The notes beneath the pieces are model-generated. The model did no database searches and was not told the DNA's origin. It was given only the letters and a program-made list of their open reading frames with translations. DNA of 64,000 nucleotides from Saccharopolyspora erythraea (GTDB lineage: Bacteria > Actinomycetota > Actinomycetes > Mycobacteriales > Pseudonocardiaceae), in the NCBI RefSeq assembly GCF_018141105.1, contig NZ_CP054839.1:4092001-4156000 (forward strand), written 5' to 3'. The stretch's first letter is position 1. The number at the start of each line of letters is the position of its first letter. Shown in pieces: positions 33,071-42,277 of the stretch. Made by a program: the position numbers and the translations under genes.

Positions 33071-34005
33071 GTGGCATCGACCGCCGTCGGCTGCTTCGGT
33101 TGGGAGCCGCCGGGATCCTCGCCGGCGTGCTGCCCGCGTGCGCGCCGGCTGGGCCTGAGCTGCCTCTGCGCATCGCGGCGGGGGAGCGGGGCGGCTTCTA
33201 CTCCGAGTTCGCAGCACTGCTGGCCGAAGAGATCGCCCTTGCCGACTCCCGGCTGAGGCCCACCGTCTTCGACACCGAGGGCAGCGTGGCCAACGTCGAG
33301 CTCCTCCGGGACGGCCGCGCCGAGCTCGCGCTGCTGCTCGCCGACGTGGCCCAGGCCGCACCGCGGGGGGAGCTGGGGCCCCCGGTGCAGGTCAGGGCGC
33401 TGGGCCGGTTGTACGAGAACTACGTCCAGCTCGTCGTGCCGGTGGACAGCCCGATCCGCGGGCTGCCCGACCTGCGTGGGCGGACGGTGTCGCTGGGCGC
33501 GCCGAAGTCCGGCAGCACGTTCTTCGGCACCCGCCTGCTGGCCCGCGCGGGAGTCGAGGCCCGGACGCTGGCCCTGCCTCTGGAGGAGGCGGTGGCGGCG
33601 TTGGAGAACGGCCGGATCGAAGCGCTGCTGTGGTCGGGTGGCGTGCCCACGCCCGCGCTTCGCGCACTGGACGAACGCAGCGGCATCCGGCTGGTCCCGT
33701 TGCAGGCATCGGTGCCCGGGCTGTGCGGGTACGCGGTCTGCGAGCAGGTGTGGGTGCCGCCGCGTGCCTACCGGATGGGGGCCGGGGTGCCGACCGTCGG
33801 CATGGCCAACCTGCTGGTGTGCCCGCCCGGCCTGCCCGACGACGTCGCCGCGACGGTCGTGCGCGTGCTGGTCGGCCAGGCGTCCCGGCTGGTGCCGCGG
33901 CAGGCGGTCGGCACCCAGTTCCTGGATGTCCGGACCCTGACCGGCACCGGCGCGGTGCCGCTGCACCCGGGGGCGCAACGGGCCTACCGGGAGCTCCACG
34001 GCTGA
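33067..34005 (+). CDS. TAXI-family solute-binding lipoprotein (orphan)
   Basis: A 312-residue lipoprotein. RRRLLRLGAAGILAGVLPAC is a lipoprotein signal with lipid-carrying Cys25. The mature part has the TAXI pattern: LRIAAGERGGFYSEFAALLA, LRDGRAELALLLADVAQAA, LVVPVDSPIRGLPDLRGRTV and SLGAPKSGSTFFGTRLLARAG. TAXI proteins usually deliver substrates to a TRAP permease (DctM-type), but no permease lies nearby. GTG 33067 overlaps the kinase stop (GTGA), implying coupled synthesis and a role as the extracytoplasmic ligand sensor for that kinase, perhaps also aiding the MFS transporter. Confidence 0.85.
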   Translation: MSGIDRRRLLRLGAAGILAGVLPACAPAGPELPLRIAAGERGGFYSEFAALLAEEIALADSRLRPTVFDTEGSVANVELLRDGRAELALLLADVAQAAPRGELGPPVQVRALGRLYENYVQLVVPVDSPIRGLPDLRGRTVSLGAPKSGSTFFGTRLLARAGVEARTLALPLEEAVAALENGRIEALLWSGGVPTPALRALDERSGIRLVPLQASVPGLCGYAVCEQVWVPPRAYRMGAGVPTVGMANLLVCPPGLPDDVAATVVRVLVGQASRLVPRQAVGTQFLDVRTLTGTGAVPLHPGAQRAYRELHG

Positions 34006-34234
34006 CGAGCGGTGACTTTGTGCCCTCCCGGGCGCTTCGCGGCGCGATCAGAATTGCCCGCAATGGTGAGGTACCGGGAGGTAGAGGTGCCGTTGAGGAA
34101 TCCTGGGCGCGCGCAGCCGCGCCGATGGGGCTGTTTCCCGAAGCCGGTCCGCAGGTGGATCGACGACCTGAGGCTGCCGCGACTACCACGTCAGACGCCG
34201 GGCGTGCCCGCCTGAGCCCGGCCGGGAGCCGGGC

Positions 34235-34738
34235 TCAGGCGCCCGGCTCCAGCAGCAGGACCGCGTACTCGCCGTCCGGACACGCGGGCTGCCTGGTCAG
34301 ACCCACGCGTTCGGCGACCCTGATCGCGGACGCGTTCGACGGGCTGGTCTCCACCAGCACCGGCCACCCGGGCTGCGCGGAAGCGCCGGCCGCGATCGCC
34401 GCGCGCGCCGTTTCGGTCGCGATGCCCATGCCCCAGAATTCCGGAGCCACGCGGTAGTAGAGGTTCCAGCAGCGCCGGTCGCGCCACAGCTTCGGCTGCA
34501 CACCACCGAATCCGGCGACACGTTCGCCGAGCAGGATTGTCCAGTAGCCGTGCTCGCCGCGGTCCCAGACCTCGACGAAGGCGTTGAGGAAACGCGCGCA
34601 GTCCAGCACCTCCGGTGGCTTGCGTGGAGGCTCCTCGCGGGCGCGCAGCGACGCCTCCAGCGCGGCGAACGCGTCGAGGTCGCTCTCGCGCACTCGCCGC
34701 AGCTTCAACCGGGACGTCGAAACCTCCGGGAATGCCAT
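34235..34738 (-). CDS. GNAT-family N-acetyltransferase (RimJ-like)
   Basis: A 167-residue acetyltransferase beginning [20 protein letters not shown]. The acetyl-CoA loop region reads [21 protein letters not shown], followed by [20 protein letters not shown], the usual C-terminal part of the RimJ/RimL group. The substrate is unknown. ATG 34738 gives the best-conserved N-terminus; ATG 34756 is also in frame. It is a single gene, divergent from the alcohol dehydrogenase. Confidence 0.85.
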   Translation of the reverse strand: MAFPEVSTSRLKLRRVRESDLDAFAALEASLRAREEPPRKPPEVLDCARFLNAFVEVWDRGEHGYWTILLGERVAGFGGVQPKLWRDRRCWNLYYRVAPEFWGMGIATETARAAIAAGASAQPGWPVLVETSPSNASAIRVAERVGLTRQPACPDGEYAVLLLEPGA

Positions 34739-34854
34739 GTGGACAACGCTATCCACCGGAGCAACCGGAATTGCGCGCGAACCGGTTCGATAGGTTGGGG
34801 AGCCCGTGCAGCAGTGTGCCGGCCGAGCGGTGCCGGGGTGAGGAGGTGCGATCG

Positions 34855-35910
34855 ATGCGTGCCATGGTGTTCGAGGAGTTCGGCCGGACCCCCGTCGTCC
34901 GCGAGGTGCCCGATCCCGAGCCGTCGCGGCTCGGCGCGGTGGTGCGTGTCGAGGCGACCGGGCTGTGCCGCAGCGACTGGCACGGGTGGATGGGCCACGA
35001 CCCGGACATCGCGCTGCCGCACGTGCCCGGGCACGAGCTGTCCGGCGTCGTCGAGGCGGTGGGCGCCGAGGTCGCCAACTGGCGGCCCGGCGACCGGGTC
35101 ACGGTGCCGTTCGTCTGCGCGTGCGGCCGGTGCGCCGAGTGCGCGCGGGGCGACCAGCAGGTGTGCGCGCACCAGACGCAGCCGGGCTTCACGCACTGGG
35201 GGTCCTTCGCCGAGTTCGTGTCGCTGGAGAACGCCGACGTCAACCTCGTGGCCGTGCCGGACGCGATGTCGTTCGCGACCGCGGCCGGGCTCGGCTGCCG
35301 GTTCGCGACGGCCTTCCGGGCGGTGGTCGCCCAGGGCCGGGTGACGGCTGGGCAGTGGGTCGTGGTGCACGGCTGCGGCGGGGTGGGGCTGTCCGCGGTG
35401 ATGATCGCCGCCGCCTGCGGTGCCGCCGTGATCGCGGTCGACATCTCACCGGACGCGCTCGCCCTGGCGCGCCGCTTCGGCGCGAAGGAGTGCCTGGACC
35501 CCTCGGCGCTGCCGGTACCCGTGGCCGAGGCGGTCGCCGGAATGACCGGCGGCGGTGCGCACGTGTCGATCGACGCGCTCGGCAGCCCGCAGACCTGCGC
35601 CAACTCGGTCGCGAGCCTGCGCAGCCGCGGCAGGCACGTGCAGGTCGGCCTGCTGCCGCAGGCGGCGGGGGACCCGAGCCTGCCGATGTCGCGGGTCATC
35701 GCGCTCGAGCTGGAGGTACTGGGCAGTCACGGCATGGCCGCGCACGAGTACCCGGCGATGATGGAGATGGTCGCCACCGGTTCGCTGCGCCCGGACCTGC
35801 TGGTGACCAACGTGATCGGCCTGGAGCAGGCACCGGAGGCGCTGGCCGCGATGGGCGGGGGAGCTGGCCCGGGCGTGACCGTCGTGGAACCGCACCGCAA
35901 CACCTCCTAG
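34855..35910 (+). CDS. Zinc-dependent alcohol dehydrogenase (MDR family)
   Basis: A 351-residue medium-chain dehydrogenase. The catalytic zinc ligands are Cys in [10 protein letters not shown] and His-Glu in [14 protein letters not shown]. The structural zinc loop has four cysteines ([18 protein letters not shown]). The NAD(P)-binding motif is [15 protein letters not shown] and the downstream acidic residue in AVDISPD suggests NAD. ATG 34855 follows AGGAGGTG. The substrate cannot be told. Neighbours give no clear pathway. Confidence 0.9.
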   Translation: MRAMVFEEFGRTPVVREVPDPEPSRLGAVVRVEATGLCRSDWHGWMGHDPDIALPHVPGHELSGVVEAVGAEVANWRPGDRVTVPFVCACGRCAECARGDQQVCAHQTQPGFTHWGSFAEFVSLENADVNLVAVPDAMSFATAAGLGCRFATAFRAVVAQGRVTAGQWVVVHGCGGVGLSAVMIAAACGAAVIAVDISPDALALARRFGAKECLDPSALPVPVAEAVAGMTGGGAHVSIDALGSPQTCANSVASLRSRGRHVQVGLLPQAAGDPSLPMSRVIALELEVLGSHGMAAHEYPAMMEMVATGSLRPDLLVTNVIGLEQAPEALAAMGGGAGPGVTVVEPHRNTS

Positions 35911-35951
35911 GAAACTCAGGCTGCGGTCTTTCTCATGCCTGTCCGTGCTTG

Positions 35952-37598
35952 CTAGCTGCGCCCACCCTCCTTTTCGGACTCCACGGCGGGGTTCCGGGGG
36001 ATTCCGCGCGGGTGCGGCACGCCGATCGGGTGGCCGAGTGCGCGTCTGAGCGCGGTACGCAGGGCGTTCCCGCTCGGTTGGTGCACGACGGCGGCGACGT
36101 GGGCGTCCGGCCGTACGAGCCACACCTCGCCCGGACGCGCCTCCAGCGCCGAGGAGAGCGCGCCCGCACCGTCGATCTCCGCCAGCGACGTCACGCGCAG
36201 CGGTAGGTCGATGTCGGCCACCCAGTCGCGCACCTGTGCCGGATCGACCCCCGCAGTGGTCAGGAACAGGAACCCGTCCCGGGCCAGCTCGCGGAAGCGG
36301 GTGCGGTCAGGGCCGGCAAGCGGAGCGTCCGGTACGAGCACCCCGGGCCCCGGACGTGGTGCCTGTCCGCGCGGCGGCCGTCCGTTGAACGCCCGGCTCG
36401 GGTCCGGAGTCGTCAGCGGAGACGCCGCGTACCAGAACGGTTCGCTGAGCCTGCCGGAGTCGACCTCGGCGCGCGCCGCCGGGTCCGACACAGCGCTGTC
36501 GAGCACCCGTCGCCGCCGCTCCCGCTGCGCTTCACCGTGCGGGACGAGGAACTCCATCGTGGTCGTGGTGACGGCCAGGTTCTCGCGGGCGGCGAGGTGC
36601 CGCTCGGCGTGGTAGCTCTCCAGCAGGCCCTCGCCCGCCCCGCCGTGCAACGCGAACGCGATCTTCCACGCGGCGTTCTCGACATCGGCGACCCCGGAGT
36701 TCAGCCCGCGCGCGCCGAACGGCGCCACCAGGTGCGCGCAGTCGCCGGCGAGCAGCACACGGCCGACCCGCATCCGGTCGACGAGCCGCGAGTGGAAGCG
36801 GTAGACCGACTTCCAGACGATCTCGTAGTCGTGGTCGCCGATGACCGCGCGGATCCTGGCGTCCAGCGCTCCCGACTCGGACTCGGCCGCCAGGTCGTAG
36901 TCGCGCGGCACCTGCCAGTCGATTCGGTAGGTGGAGCCGGGGCACGGGTGGATCAGCACCTGGCGTCCCGGGTTGCAGGAGGGGTCGAAGTGGAAGCGCC
37001 GCTCGTGGGCCCACCCGGGCAGGTCGGCACGGATGTCGCAGATCAGGAACCGGTCGTCGAAGGAGTGCCCGGCGAAGGTCACGCCCAGCATCCGGCGTAC
37101 CTCGTCGCCGTGGCCTCCCGCGCACGCGACCGCGTAGTCGGCCGCGAACGTCCGGGCACCGCAGCGCAGCAGCACGCCGGAGGCGTCCTGCTCCAGCTCG
37201 GTGACCTCGTGGTCCCACAGGACCTCGACGAGCGGTTCATCGGCGATCCGCTCGTCGAGGATCTGCTCGGTGCGGACCTGCGAGAGGTTGACGAACGGCG
37301 GGAAGCGGGCGTGCCCGCGGTCGCCGAGGGTGTGGCTGAACAGCTCCGCGTCCCGGTAGAAGGTGCGCGCGGTGGTCCAGGTCAGGCCCTCGTCGGCGAT
37401 GCGCCGCCCCGCGCCGACGCTCTCCCACACGTCGAGCACGTCGCCCTGCTGGCAGATCGAGCGCGAACCCGCGCGGTCGCGCTCCGGCCGCCGGTCCAGC
37501 ACCACGACCCGCACGCCCCACCTGGCCAGCAGCAGCGCCGCCGTCTGGCCGACCGGTCCGTTGCCGATCACCGCGACGCGTCCATGCCGTGCGCTCAT
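35952..37598 (-). CDS. FAD-dependent aromatic monooxygenase (MhpA/PheA-like)
   Basis: A 548-residue flavoprotein hydroxylase. The FAD-binding Rossmann motif is VAVIGNGPVGQTAALLLARWG, and the second FAD motif is GRVLLAGDCAHLVAPFGARG. A C-terminal thioredoxin-like domain (from about 430) is typical of phenol and 3-(3-hydroxyphenyl)propionate hydroxylases. It likely hydroxylates an aromatic ring with NAD(P)H and O2. It is the second gene after the MBL-fold gene (11-base gap), and the pair faces a MarR regulator, a usual arrangement for inducible aromatic breakdown. Confidence 0.87.
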   Translation of the reverse strand: MSARHGRVAVIGNGPVGQTAALLLARWGVRVVVLDRRPERDRAGSRSICQQGDVLDVWESVGAGRRIADEGLTWTTARTFYRDAELFSHTLGDRGHARFPPFVNLSQVRTEQILDERIADEPLVEVLWDHEVTELEQDASGVLLRCGARTFAADYAVACAGGHGDEVRRMLGVTFAGHSFDDRFLICDIRADLPGWAHERRFHFDPSCNPGRQVLIHPCPGSTYRIDWQVPRDYDLAAESESGALDARIRAVIGDHDYEIVWKSVYRFHSRLVDRMRVGRVLLAGDCAHLVAPFGARGLNSGVADVENAAWKIAFALHGGAGEGLLESYHAERHLAARENLAVTTTTMEFLVPHGEAQRERRRRVLDSAVSDPAARAEVDSGRLSEPFWYAASPLTTPDPSRAFNGRPPRGQAPRPGPGVLVPDAPLAGPDRTRFRELARDGFLFLTTAGVDPAQVRDWVADIDLPLRVTSLAEIDGAGALSSALEARPGEVWLVRPDAHVAAVVHQPSGNALRTALRRALGHPIGVPHPRGIPRNPAVESEKEGGRS

Positions 37599-37609
37599 CC
37601 GGTCCTCGC

Positions 37610-38572
37610 TCAGCCCTGCAACAGGTCCCAGACATCGCGGTCCCGTTCCGGTGTCCAGATCACGGGCCGCTCCACACCGGACAGTTCGTCCCACAGCCGT
37701 GCCACGTCGAACGGCAGGCAGTGCTCGAAGATCGGCCAACGCCCGTAGGTGCCGACCAGCGCGGCGTGGGTCGCCTCGAACGCCTCCTTGAGCGTGCCGC
37801 CCCGCTGCTGGACCGCGCCGACCTCCTGGATCATCACCTCCAGGAAGTGACGGGTCTGGTCGATGGCCGCATGCACCGCGTCGGTTCCCCGGCTGACCGC
37901 GCCGCGGCCGCCGACCAGCGCCTCGGCGCCGAGCGCGCGGACGGCGTCCAGAGTGGAGGTCGCCCACTCGCGGTGGAAGGCGTCGCCGGTGTAGAGCGCG
38001 GCCTCGGCCTCGACCAGGTCGCCGGCGAACAGGATGCGCTGCTGCGGCAGCCAGGCGACGAGGTCGCCCTCGGTGTGCCCGCGGCCGCAGTAGTGCAGCT
38101 CGAGGCTGCCCCGGTCGCCGCCCAGGTCGATGGTGAGCCGGTCGGAGAAGGTCAGCGTCGGCCAGGTCAGCCCGGGCACCGACGCGGCGTCCTTGGCCAG
38201 CCGGGGCATCCTGGCGAACTCCGATTCCCAGTCCTGTTTGCCGCGTTCGGCGATCAGGGCGCGGGTGTTGTCGTGGGCGATGACGACCTCGGCGTCGAAG
38301 GCGCTCGCGCCCAGCACCCGCACCGCGTGGTAGTGCGACAGCACCAGGTACTTGACCGGCTTGTCGGTGTACTCGCGCAGCCTGGCCAGCCACTCCCGGG
38401 CCGCGGTGGGCGTGGCCAGGGCCTCGAAGCAGACCAGGAAGTCCTCGCCCTCGACGGCGCCGACGTTCGGATCGCCCTCGGCGGTCAGCGCGTACACGCC
38501 GTCGGCCAGCACCTCCAGCGTCTGCTCCTTGTCGGCCAGGTCACCCGACGACGCGAACGGCTTCGCCGACAT
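37610..38572 (-). CDS. MBL-fold hydrolase with altered metal motif
   Basis: A 320-residue metallo-beta-lactamase-fold protein. Where most members have HxHxDH, it shows SHYHAVRVLGASAF: His80 and His82 remain, but the Asp-His that follows is AVR. Later metal-binding parts look normal (YCGRGHTEGDL and ILFAGDLVE). I recall a family with the same HYHAVRVLG motif, so this is a subgroup trait and not damage here. It may use a single metal ion. ATG 38572 is translated from the promoter region shared with marR; it leads the FAD monooxygenase gene. Confidence 0.85.
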   Translation of the reverse strand: MSAKPFASSGDLADKEQTLEVLADGVYALTAEGDPNVGAVEGEDFLVCFEALATPTAAREWLARLREYTDKPVKYLVLSHYHAVRVLGASAFDAEVVIAHDNTRALIAERGKQDWESEFARMPRLAKDAASVPGLTWPTLTFSDRLTIDLGGDRGSLELHYCGRGHTEGDLVAWLPQQRILFAGDLVEAEAALYTGDAFHREWATSTLDAVRALGAEALVGGRGAVSRGTDAVHAAIDQTRHFLEVMIQEVGAVQQRGGTLKEAFEATHAALVGTYGRWPIFEHCLPFDVARLWDELSGVERPVIWTPERDRDVWDLLQG

Positions 38573-38586
38573 CGGCCCCTCCTCGG

Positions 38587-38598
38587 TCAAAGCTTTGA
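38587..38598. promoter_or_regulatory. MarR-type palindromic operator
   Basis: TCAAAGCTTTGA is a perfect 12-base palindrome, and the overlapping TTTGATCAA adds a second one. It lies 15 bases upstream of the MBL-fold start, between that gene and marR, where MarR proteins usually bind. Confidence 0.5.
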
Positions 38599-38724
38599 TC
38601 AACTGGGGTGAAGCTAGCGCGGCGCGCACACCCAGTGGAAGCCACCGAACGGCTGCTCGCAGCACGTGCGATGCGGCGGGCGACGCGCCCGCACGGCGCA
38701 CGAGCCGCCCTCTAGCCTGGGCTC

Positions 38725-39261
38725 ATGCCAGCAGAACCCGCCGCCGACTCCCTGGACTACATCTCGTTCGTCGACTACGCGGTCGACCGGACCTCCCGCG
38801 AACTGCCGGAGGTCGACCCGGTCGCGATGCGGCTCGTGCTTACCCTGCACCGGGCGACCAGCGCGCTGGTGTACGACCTGGAGTCGTCGGTGCACCGGCC
38901 GCGCGGCCTGAGCTGGCCGGGGTTCCGCGTGCTCTTCGTGCTCTGGCTGGCCGGGCCGCTGGAGGGCAAGCGGGTCGCCGAGCTCTCGGGGATGAGCCGG
39001 GCGGCGGTGTCCGCACTGGTCAAGACACTGGAGCGGGACGGGACGATCTCCAGGCGGCAGAGAGAGCGCGACCGCCGCGTGGTCTCGTTCGAACTCACCG
39101 AGGCGGGCCGGGAAGCCATCCTCGGTGCCTACACCGCCCACAACGAGCGCGAGCAGGCGTGGGCGTCCACGCTGACCCGGCCCGAGCGCACGATCCTGAT
39201 CGGCCTGCTGGAGAAGCTCGCCACCGGCTCGGTCAGCGCCGAGGCCAAGCGCCGCAGCTGA
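38725..39261 (+). CDS. MarR-family transcriptional regulator
   Basis: A 178-residue regulator with the winged helix GKRVAELSGMSRAAVSALVKTLERDGTISRRQRERDRRVVSFELT and flanking dimerisation helices. ATG 38725 lies seven bases after TAGCCT (38713-38718), so the transcript is probably leaderless. It is divergent from the MBL-fold/FAD-monooxygenase pair and most likely represses it until an aromatic ligand binds. Confidence 0.88.
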   Translation: MPAEPAADSLDYISFVDYAVDRTSRELPEVDPVAMRLVLTLHRATSALVYDLESSVHRPRGLSWPGFRVLFVLWLAGPLEGKRVAELSGMSRAAVSALVKTLERDGTISRRQRERDRRVVSFELTEAGREAILGAYTAHNEREQAWASTLTRPERTILIGLLEKLATGSVSAEAKRRS

Positions 39262-39326
39262 GGGGAACCGGTCCAGTCGCAGGGCTGCCGCGCTCCCCGG
39301 CAGCGCATACGTGATGCGCTGAGCGG

Positions 39327-40132
39327 CTACCGGCGGGCACGCCGGGGCGCGGGGTGGGTCAGCCGGAGGCGGATGCGCGAGCTCACCTCGCGCAGGAGGT
39401 CCGCCCACTCGGCCGGGTCGTGGTCGAACCGCTCCGCCGACCACCCGACGCTGAGGCTGCCGTAGGGCTCGTCGCGCAGGAAGACCGGCACCGCGAGCGT
39501 GGCGACCCCGGGGTCGTACTCGCCGACCGTGTAGGCCCAGCCGCGTTCGCGGACCTCGGCGAACTGGCGCTCCAGCAGCGCGAGGTCGGTGACGGTGCGC
39601 TCGGTGAACCGTGCCAGCGGCCGGTCGGTGAACAGCCAGGTGCGCTGCTCGTCGGGCAGGAAGGCGTAGTAGGACTTGCTGGTGGCGCCGGCGTGCGCCG
39701 GATACAGCTCGTTGACCAGCAAATACCCCGCAGCCGGCCGTCGGCGCCGTCCACGGCGAGCACGCAGCGCATGTGCGCGCTGTCGGGCACCGACAGCAGC
39801 GCGCTGTGTCCGGTGGCCTCGGCCGGCTCGGCGAGCAGCGGACGCACCAGGATGTCCAGCGCTCCAGCCCGGTCCCACATCCGTCCCAGGTGCAGCGCGG
39901 CCGGACCGATCCGGTAGCGGCGGTTGGCCGAGTCCCGCACCAGGAACCCGCGGTGGGCCAGCACCGCCAGCAGCCGCTGGGCGATGGAGGTGTGCAGACC
40001 GAACTCGGAGGCCACCTCGGTGACGCCCCACTCCGGGCGGGAGCGGTCGAAGGCCAGCAACACCTGCAACGCGCGGTCGGCGGTCTGCGGGAGACCGGCC
40101 GGGGTCCGAGGGGCGGTTCCGGGTTCGGCCAT
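39327..40132 (-). pseudogene. IclR-family regulator with one-base frameshift
   Basis: ATG 40132 starts a normal IclR protein: winged helix ADRALQVLLAFDRSRPEWGVTEVASEFGLHTSIAQRLLAVLAHRGFLVRD, then the ligand domain to AVDGADGRLRG. At the CCCC run 39726-39729 (minus strand GGGG) the frame is lost and resumes as YLLVNELYPAHAGATSKSYYAFLPDEQ, running on to the usual C-terminus at 39327. Adding one G restores a full-length protein of about 268 residues. It is divergent from the DUF1177 gene, which it would regulate if intact. Confidence 0.8.
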
Positions 40133-40378
40133 CCCGCCATTGTGCGAATAGCGGGAAATCCTTGCCCGGCGTGGTCGATGACCCGCAGCGAGGCGGTCGC
40201 CGGGGCCGCTCCGAACGCCCCCGGTGAACGCCACACCACAGCGCGGCGCGATCCGCCGCCGGTGGCCGCGCGAGCGCCGCGGATGGACCCCCGTCCTGTC
40301 CGCGGGCGCCGCACTCCAGCGATCGACGACGCGGGCCGCCCGAGGCCGGACCGCGTCCACGACCCCGTAGGGGCGCCC

Positions 40379-41338
40379 ATGCTCAAACATGTCCTCGAAG
40401 TGATGGACCTCCTCGACCACCCCGAGGTCGGCGGGGCCGACGTCGTCGACCACCTCGACCGCATCGCCGGTGAGTCCGGCCTGGTCACGAGCACGTCGGT
40501 CAGCGGCCGCGCGGGTACGACGGACTTCGTCCGCGTGCACGTCCCCGGTTTCGCGGGCAAGTCCGCCGGCGGCGACGCGCCGACGCTCGGTGTGGTCGGC
40601 AGGCTCGGCGGTGTCGGGGCCCGCCCGGAGACGACCGGTTACGTCTCCGACGGCGACGGCGCGGCCGCCGCGCTGGCCGCCGCCGCGAAGCTGCTGTCGA
40701 TGCGGGCCCGCGGCGACGTCCTGCCCGGTGACGTGACGATCCGGACCCACGTGTGCCCGGACGCCCCGACACGGCCGCACGATCCTGTGCCGTTCATGGA
40801 CTCGCCGGTTGACATGGCGACCATGAACGCCCACGAGGTCACCCGCGAGATGGACGCGGTGCTCTCGATCGACACCACCAAGGGCAACCGGATCATCAAC
40901 CACAAGGGCCTGGCGCTGTCGCCGACGGTCCGGCAGGGCTACGTGCTGCGCGTGTCCGACAGGCTGGGCGCGCTGCTGGAGACGGTCACCGGCGAGCCGC
41001 TGGTGACATACCCGGTGACCACGCAGGACATCACGCCGTACGGCAACGGGATCTACCACATCAACTCGATCCTGCAGCCCGCCACGGCCACCGACGTCTC
41101 CGTCGTGGGACTTGCGATCGTGACGGCCACGGCGGTCCCGGGTTGCGCCACCGGCGCGAGCCACGAGACCGACATCGCCGCCGCGGCCCGATACGCGGTG
41201 GAGGTGGCCAAGGAGTTCGGTGCCGGGGCCCTGGAGTTCCACGACCAGGCCGAGTTCGCCCGTCTAGTCGAGCGCTACGGGTCGATGGCGCACCTGCAGA
41301 CCATGGGCGCGCTCCCGCCCGCGGGGAAGGGCGCTTGA
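40379..41338 (+). CDS. DUF1177 family protein
   Basis: A 319-residue protein recognised as DUF1177 from LGVVGRLGGVGARPETTGYVSD, PFMDSPVDMATMNAHEV, LSIDTTKGNRIINHKG, TTQDITPYGNGIYHINSILQPATATD and VPGCATGASHETDIAAAARYAVEVAKE. His, Asp and Glu residues in these blocks suggest a metal-dependent hydrolase or aminoacylase-like fold, but the reaction is not known. ATG 40379 has no strong ribosome site. It is divergent from the iclR gene, which suggests catabolic control. Confidence 0.8.
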   Translation: MLKHVLEVMDLLDHPEVGGADVVDHLDRIAGESGLVTSTSVSGRAGTTDFVRVHVPGFAGKSAGGDAPTLGVVGRLGGVGARPETTGYVSDGDGAAAALAAAAKLLSMRARGDVLPGDVTIRTHVCPDAPTRPHDPVPFMDSPVDMATMNAHEVTREMDAVLSIDTTKGNRIINHKGLALSPTVRQGYVLRVSDRLGALLETVTGEPLVTYPVTTQDITPYGNGIYHINSILQPATATDVSVVGLAIVTATAVPGCATGASHETDIAAAARYAVEVAKEFGAGALEFHDQAEFARLVERYGSMAHLQTMGALPPAGKGA

Positions 41339-41476
41339 AGACGGATGGCCGGCCTCGAGAGTCGTCCAATGTGGACGTTTGGTTGAAGCCGGCTCGCGGT
41401 TGCCGAGAAGCCGGGCATGGACTCGCATCCGCCTGCTGCGTGGGGGAAACTGGTCGCAGTCGGCGAGGAGGTCGGT

Positions 41477-42211
41477 GTGGTCGAGAAACTCGAGCGGATG
41501 CCGGAGGACTGGTCGAGGGCGCTGGCGGTGGTCGCGCACCCCGACGACCTGGAGTACGGCGCGGCGAGCGCGGTGGCGGAGTGGACGGACGCCGGCCGCG
41601 ACATCGCCTACCTGCTCGCCACCCGAGGTGAGGCGGGCATCGACGGCCTGGAGCCGGGGGAGAGCGCGCGGGTCCGGGAGGCGGAACAGCGGGCGAGCGC
41701 GGACGTCGTCGGCGTGTCCGTGGTCGAGTTCCTGGACCACCGCGACGGGGTGATCGAGGACGGTGTCGCACTCCGGCGCGACCTGACCGCGGCGATCCGG
41801 CGGCACCGGCCCGAGCTGCTGATCACGCTCAACCACCACGACACCTGGGGCGGCAGGGCGTGGAACACCCCCGACCACCGTGCGGTGGGGCGTGCCGCTC
41901 TCGACGCGGCCGGCGACGCGGGCAACCGGTGGATCTTCCCCGATCAACTGCGCGAGGGCGGTCTCGAACCCTGGGGCGGGGTGCGCTGGGTCGCGGTCGC
42001 CGGTTCGCCACAGCCGACGCACATCGCCGAGGTCGGTACGCGCTCGCAGGAGCGCGGGATCGCCTCGCTCACCGAGCACCGCACGTACCTGGCCGCTCTC
42101 GGCGACACCGAACCCGGTGAGCAGGCGCGCTCGTTCCTCACCGGCATCATGGACTCCGTGGAGCGGGACCACGGCGTGCGCGGCGTCGCCTTCGAGCTCT
42201 ACTCCCGCTGA
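41477..42211 (+). CDS. PIG-L family deacetylase
   Basis: A 244-residue LmbE/PIG-L protein with the zinc motif VVAHPDDLEYGAASAVAEW, a second Asp in VEFLDHRDGVIEDG, and the third ligand His in the segment NTPDHRAVGRAALD. Members remove N-acetyl groups from GlcNAc-type sugars such as mycothiol precursors; the substrate here is unknown. GTG 41477 is chosen because AGGAGG lies five bases upstream; an ATG at 41417 is also in frame. Confidence 0.85.
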   Translation: MVEKLERMPEDWSRALAVVAHPDDLEYGAASAVAEWTDAGRDIAYLLATRGEAGIDGLEPGESARVREAEQRASADVVGVSVVEFLDHRDGVIEDGVALRRDLTAAIRRHRPELLITLNHHDTWGGRAWNTPDHRAVGRAALDAAGDAGNRWIFPDQLREGGLEPWGGVRWVAVAGSPQPTHIAEVGTRSQERGIASLTEHRTYLAALGDTEPGEQARSFLTGIMDSVERDHGVRGVAFELYSR

Positions 42212-42277
42212 ATCCGCTCCCAGGGCACAGCGCCGGTCAGCCCCGCGATGCGCCCCGGCGGAGTTCTCCCGCTGGGG

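Noticed and set aside
34012-34215. A 67-codon open frame between the TAXI and GNAT genes
   Set aside because: No ribosome site, no recognisable domain, and Arg/Pro-rich composition typical of non-coding high-GC DNA.
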